NCBI GenBank assembly: GCA_027083925.1
Contig: JALWMK010000070.1
Location: 1-54,446 of the forward strand
Source of the DNA: Sedimenticola sp.
Lineage (GTDB): Bacteria; Pseudomonadota; Gammaproteobacteria; Chromatiales; Chromatiaceae
DNA: 54,446 nucleotides
Reading direction: 5' to 3'
Positions 51,536-54,446 of this stretch are shown here, one piece after another (position 1 is the first letter of the stretch; every line of letters begins with the position of its first letter). The notes below the pieces were generated by a model. The model did not search any database and was not told where the DNA came from. It saw only the letters and a program-made list of their open reading frames with translations. The translations under genes and the position numbers were made by a program.

Positions 51536-52969
51536 TCATTTTTGGCTTCGTTGGCGTCCGTAAACGTCGTCCAGGCGCTTGATGTCGTCTTCGCCAAGAT
51601 AGCTTCCTGACTGAACCTCAATGATCTCCAGGGGGATTTTCCCGGGATTTTCCAGGCGGTGCAGCTCTCCGACGGGGATGTAGGTGGACTGGTTCTCGGA
51701 CAGGATGAAGGTTTCCTCTCCACGGGTGACTCTGGCTGTGCCCTTTACCACGATCCAGTGCTCCGCCCGGTGATGATGCATTTGTAGCGACAAGGCTGCA
51801 CCGGGCGCGACGCTGATGCGCTTTACCTGGTAACGCTCTGCCCGGTCAATGCCCTGGTAGCTGCCCCAGGGGCGATGAACCAGGGCGTGGATGTCGATTT
51901 CCTGGCGCTGTTCTGTGCTGAGCCGGTTCACCAGGTCTTTGACTTTTTGCACCTGGCTCTTGTGGGCGACCAGCACCACATCATGGGTGTCGATAACCAT
52001 GATGTCTTCGATACCAACCGTGGCCAGCAATCGATTGTCAGAGCGAAGATAACAACCGTTTGAATCCTGAGCCAGCACGTCACCGACAATGACATTTTTG
52101 TTCTCGTCCTTGTCGCCAATATCCCACAAGGCTGACCAGGAGCCCACATCGCTCCATCCCGCATCCAGGGGGATCACAACACCGTTGCCTGTATGCTCCA
52201 TGACGGCATAGTCGATGGAATCAGAAGGGCAGCCCGAGAAAGCGTTCTTGTCGAGGCGGATAAAGTCTACATCGGCGAGGGATTGCTCCCAGGCCTTGCG
52301 GGTGGCGGTGAGGATTTCCGGAGAAAACTGCTCCAGTGCATCCAGATAGGTGCTGGCGCGGAAGATAAACATGCCGCTGTTCCAGAAGTACTCTCCGGAA
52401 TCCAGGTAGTGTTTCGCGGTCTCCTGATCCGGTTTTTCCACAAAGCGGTTGATCCGCATGGCTTCTGGCAGTTGCTCCAGGCTATTGCCGCCCTGGATAT
52501 AGCCATAACCCGTTTCCGCTGCGGTAGGTACGATGCCAAAGGTCACCAGATGTCCTGCCTGGGCGAGGCGCTCGGCTTTTGCAAGAGCTGTGTGAAAGCG
52601 GGTGAGGTCTTTGATGACATGATCCGCAGGTAGCACCAACAGGACGGGATCTTCACCATCCGGCGCATTTTGCAGGGCGTGGAAAGCTGCTGCGGCGACG
52701 GCGGGCGCAGTGTTCCTGCCCGCAGGTTCGAGGATGATCGCAACATTGCCCAGCGCGCTGTTTTGCAGTTGATGGGCAACAAAAAACCGGTGCTCCTCGT
52801 TGCACACAATGACCGGCTCCTGCATGCCGGAATAGTCTTCGAGGCGGCTGCAGGTATCCTGCAACATGCTGTGTTCAGACAGCAGCGGCCAGAATTGCTT
52901 GGGGTGGGTTTTGCGGGAAACCGGCCACAGCCTTGTGCCTGAGCCGCCAGAGAGAATAACGGGAATCAT
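51536..52969 (-). CDS. manC: Mannose-1-phosphate guanylyltransferase / mannose-6-phosphate isomerase
   Basis: A 477-residue bifunctional enzyme that makes GDP-mannose for polysaccharides. The N-terminal nucleotidyltransferase begins with the signature LSGGSGTRLWPVSRKTHPKQF. Then VLPADHVI, FVEKPD and WNSGMFIF follow, and SDVGSWSALWDI later. The C-terminal cupin isomerase domain (~345-470) has RPWGSYQGID and MHHHRAEHWIVVKG with metal-binding histidines. It is monocistronic by spacing, near the other glycan genes. Confidence 0.95.
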   Translation of the reverse strand: MIPVILSGGSGTRLWPVSRKTHPKQFWPLLSEHSMLQDTCSRLEDYSGMQEPVIVCNEEHRFFVAHQLQNSALGNVAIILEPAGRNTAPAVAAAAFHALQNAPDGEDPVLLVLPADHVIKDLTRFHTALAKAERLAQAGHLVTFGIVPTAAETGYGYIQGGNSLEQLPEAMRINRFVEKPDQETAKHYLDSGEYFWNSGMFIFRASTYLDALEQFSPEILTATRKAWEQSLADVDFIRLDKNAFSGCPSDSIDYAVMEHTGNGVVIPLDAGWSDVGSWSALWDIGDKDENKNVIVGDVLAQDSNGCYLRSDNRLLATVGIEDIMVIDTHDVVLVAHKSQVQKVKDLVNRLSTEQRQEIDIHALVHRPWGSYQGIDRAERYQVKRISVAPGAALSLQMHHHRAEHWIVVKGTARVTRGEETFILSENQSTYIPVGELHRLENPGKIPLEIIEVQSGSYLGEDDIKRLDDVYGRQRSQK

Positions 52970-53049
52970 TGTTTGTAAACCTGACCTGATTGGAATTTTA
53001 TAGTATCACAGGGTTGATAGTAACCCGGCGAGGGAATCGTTCATGTTCA

Positions 53050-53145
53050 GCGCTTGAAGAAACCATCAGCGCAAGGCGCGCCTCGCCGGCAATGGCAAGC
53101 CCTTGTCAAGATGCGCAATGCGGCTATGGTGGTTTCTTGAAGCGC
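53050..53145. repeat. 96-bp imperfect inverted repeat upstream of manC
   Basis: GCGCTTGAAGAAACCATC (53050-53067) and GGTGGTTTCTTGAAGCGC (53128-53145) are inverted copies at 16 of 18 positions around a GC-rich core. I see no second copy and no clear flanking duplication. It could be a third small element or a regulatory hairpin. Confidence 0.5.
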
Positions 53146-53196
53146 CTGACTTGTTGAATTTGAATGGACAGGCTGCCACCCACCCCTTGTCCTTAA

Positions 53197-53443
53197 GGGC
53201 ACCTCTATTAATTCATGATTGGCATCTACGCACATGAGGGCAGCGATAACTTCGTCGCCTACAGGGAGGTAGGTGAGGGGCGTAAGCTGGGAGCGGAAGC
53301 TTTGAAAATCTTGCAAATCGCCTGCTACAAGGTGAATTGCGCTTGCGCAAGAGAAGGTGCCCTGGGGTATTTGCTACGATCTTCGCCTTGTTCTCACTGT
53401 CCTCATGCGCGAATCTGCTCAAACAGAATGAATAGAGGCGCCC
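53197..53443. mobile_element. Family 1 element, longest copy (247 bp)
   Basis: The left end GGGCACCTCTATTAATTC (53197-53214) and right end GAATGAATAGAGGCGCCC (53426-53443) are inverted, 16 of 18 matching. The copy is flanked by the duplication TTAA (53193-53196 and 53444-53447). It lies in the opposite orientation to the copies at 23540 and 50782 and holds all their internal segments. Its centre has the palindrome TTGCGCTTGCGCAA. The region 52970-53463 has no other feature than this and the 96-bp repeat. Confidence 0.85.
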
Positions 53444-53463
53444 TTAAGCAAGCGTCATTCGTA

Positions 53464-54446
53464 TCAATGTCCGTTTTCCCGGATCTTGTATAAAGCACCC
53501 AGGGGATCCAGATATACCGGAGTAACGGGCAAGCTGCCGCCGTTGTCCCAGCGCAGTGTTTGTGTGTGTTGATCGAACCGCAGCCCGGGAATGGGGTGCA
53601 GGATAAGAACATACCCTCCCTTTTCGCTGTATTTCTGCCTTGGGTAGCTGTCCTGATTGAATACGTTGTGCGGTGCCAGCCACCAGGGAGTTTTTGCCCA
53701 AAAATAGTTTCTGTTCTTGTCCAGTACATAGATGAACTGGGGTTCGGCAGGCAGCACTTCATTTTTCAAGCGCTGAAAATATTGGTAGTAATCTGCATCC
53801 AAACCGGCTTCATATCGTTCCGCCAATGCTTTTTCCGCGTAGATGTTGCGGGTCAGCTGGGTTTGCTGAAACAGGTTGAACAGCCAGCGGGCGTCCAGCA
53901 ACATCCAGCCAAACAGCAGCGCGGCAGCGATTTTTCCTGCGTTGACCGGTTGCCTCTTTCGCCGCATCAACAGGCTGTAGATCAGCAGGCCCAGAAGTAC
54001 CCAGGCACCCACCACAACCACAATAGACAGGCGGCCGTTGGTGGCACCACCATAGATGAAGTTGATGGAGTGCTGAGACCATACTTCAAACTCCAGCCAG
54101 TCGGAGAAAATACTCAGGTAGCGCTGCTCGAGCGTGTCCGGGGAAAAACTGAACTCCCGCAGGGTCCAGTGCTGGCCGTTTTTTTCTGAAAAGATGAATC
54201 CGTATTCTGAGACAGGGCCACTCCATTGCTTGTGGCGCTTCAGGTCGAGATGATCCAGTATGTTTTCTTCCAGCGCCATGGTGTGCAACTGGCCGGTTTT
54301 GGCGGAACGCCAGAAGAATAGGGGCAGATCGTCTATCAGTTTCGCCGGAAGCAACTGGAACTGCAGGTAGCGGAAGCGACCGCTGTTTTCCAATCCCTGG
54401 AGGTTGCTGATGACGGCCTTGCCATCGGTATATTGATCGACAATCA
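53464..54446 (-). CDS. Unknown membrane protein, C-terminal part (partial)
   Basis: The frame runs off the right edge; the N-terminus is outside. The visible ~327 residues have a periplasmic first part, a helix VVVVGAWVLLGLLIYSLLM followed by basic RRKRQP, a second helix KIAAALLFGWMLL, and a globular end. The end includes AERYEAGLDADYYQYFQRLK and LDKNRNYFWAKTPWWLAPHNVF. I do not recognise the family. Nearby glycan genes make an envelope function plausible, no more. Confidence 0.65.
   Translation of the reverse strand, partial: IVDQYTDGKAVISNLQGLENSGRFRYLQFQLLPAKLIDDLPLFFWRSAKTGQLHTMALEENILDHLDLKRHKQWSGPVSEYGFIFSEKNGQHWTLREFSFSPDTLEQRYLSIFSDWLEFEVWSQHSINFIYGGATNGRLSIVVVVGAWVLLGLLIYSLLMRRKRQPVNAGKIAAALLFGWMLLDARWLFNLFQQTQLTRNIYAEKALAERYEAGLDADYYQYFQRLKNEVLPAEPQFIYVLDKNRNYFWAKTPWWLAPHNVFNQDSYPRQKYSEKGGYVLILHPIPGLRFDQHTQTLRWDNGGSLPVTPVYLDPLGALYKIRENGH

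Noticed and set aside
53215-53493. 92-codon frame with cysteine-rich segment
   Set aside because: Same translated peptide appears at 23.6 and 50.8 kb only because the family 1 element is repeated; no protein features.

Overview
The window reads as a chromosomal piece of a gammaproteobacterium, probably a sulfur-oxidising or otherwise chemolithotrophic one. This is inferred from the birA-coaX-SPOR order, RdgC, a CysB-type regulator with an assimilatory sulfate operon, an APS-type CysH, and a DsrC/TusE-family protein. It is also inferred from the very large investment in c-type cytochromes. No rRNA, CRISPR array, prophage or intact transposase gene was seen.

Layout. 1-9 kb, plus strand, housekeeping: end of an M61/PDZ protease, birA, coaX, a SPOR protein, tRNA-Thr, a rhodanese, ychF, a MscK-type mechanosensitive channel, a PqiC-like lipoprotein and tRNA-Arg. 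9-12 kb, minus strand: a tightly overlapped operon (HDAC-like deacetylase, DUF2459 lipoprotein, alpha/beta hydrolase), then a small periplasmic NrfJ-like protein. 12-15 kb: a Rossmann-GAF-GGDEF protein, a small membrane protein and a DsrC-like protein without the terminal redox cysteines. 15-20 kb: sulfate assimilation (cysH, thioredoxin-like protein, cysI, tauE-like exporter) with divergent cysB. 20-23.6 kb: a NIT-HAMP-PAS-GGDEF-EAL protein.

24-45 kb is the remarkable part: a block almost wholly devoted to electron transfer. I count nine multiheme c-type cytochromes with about 65 haem-attachment motifs (5, 18, 3, 8, 3, 8, 12, 4 and 4). With them lie two FdnI/HydC-type b cytochromes, three NHL beta-propeller proteins (two of them lipoproteins), one outer-membrane beta-barrel, and a signal-peptidase-I-like protein whose catalytic lysine position holds arginine. 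The order suggests two parallel inner-membrane quinone:cytochrome c modules (octahaem c + cytochrome b + trihaem c, present twice). It also suggests an outer-membrane conduit (NHL lipoprotein - barrel - NHL lipoprotein - dodecahaem c) and soluble or surface carriers. Together they could carry electrons between the quinone pool and the outside of the cell. This is inference from gene content; direction and partner are unknown.

45-54 kb: rdgC, a TPR membrane protein, a methyltransferase and a polyprenyl-type glycosyltransferase (envelope sugar functions), an OB-fold periplasmic protein, manC, and the end of an unknown membrane protein.

Two families of short non-autonomous elements are scattered through the window. 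Family 1 has 18-bp inverted ends beginning GGGCACCTCTATTA and 4-bp target duplications. Family 2 has ends CCTGAATCC.TGGGTTCA and 5-bp duplications. One family 1 copy sits inside a family 2 copy, and two family 1 ends coincide with the 3' ends of genes.
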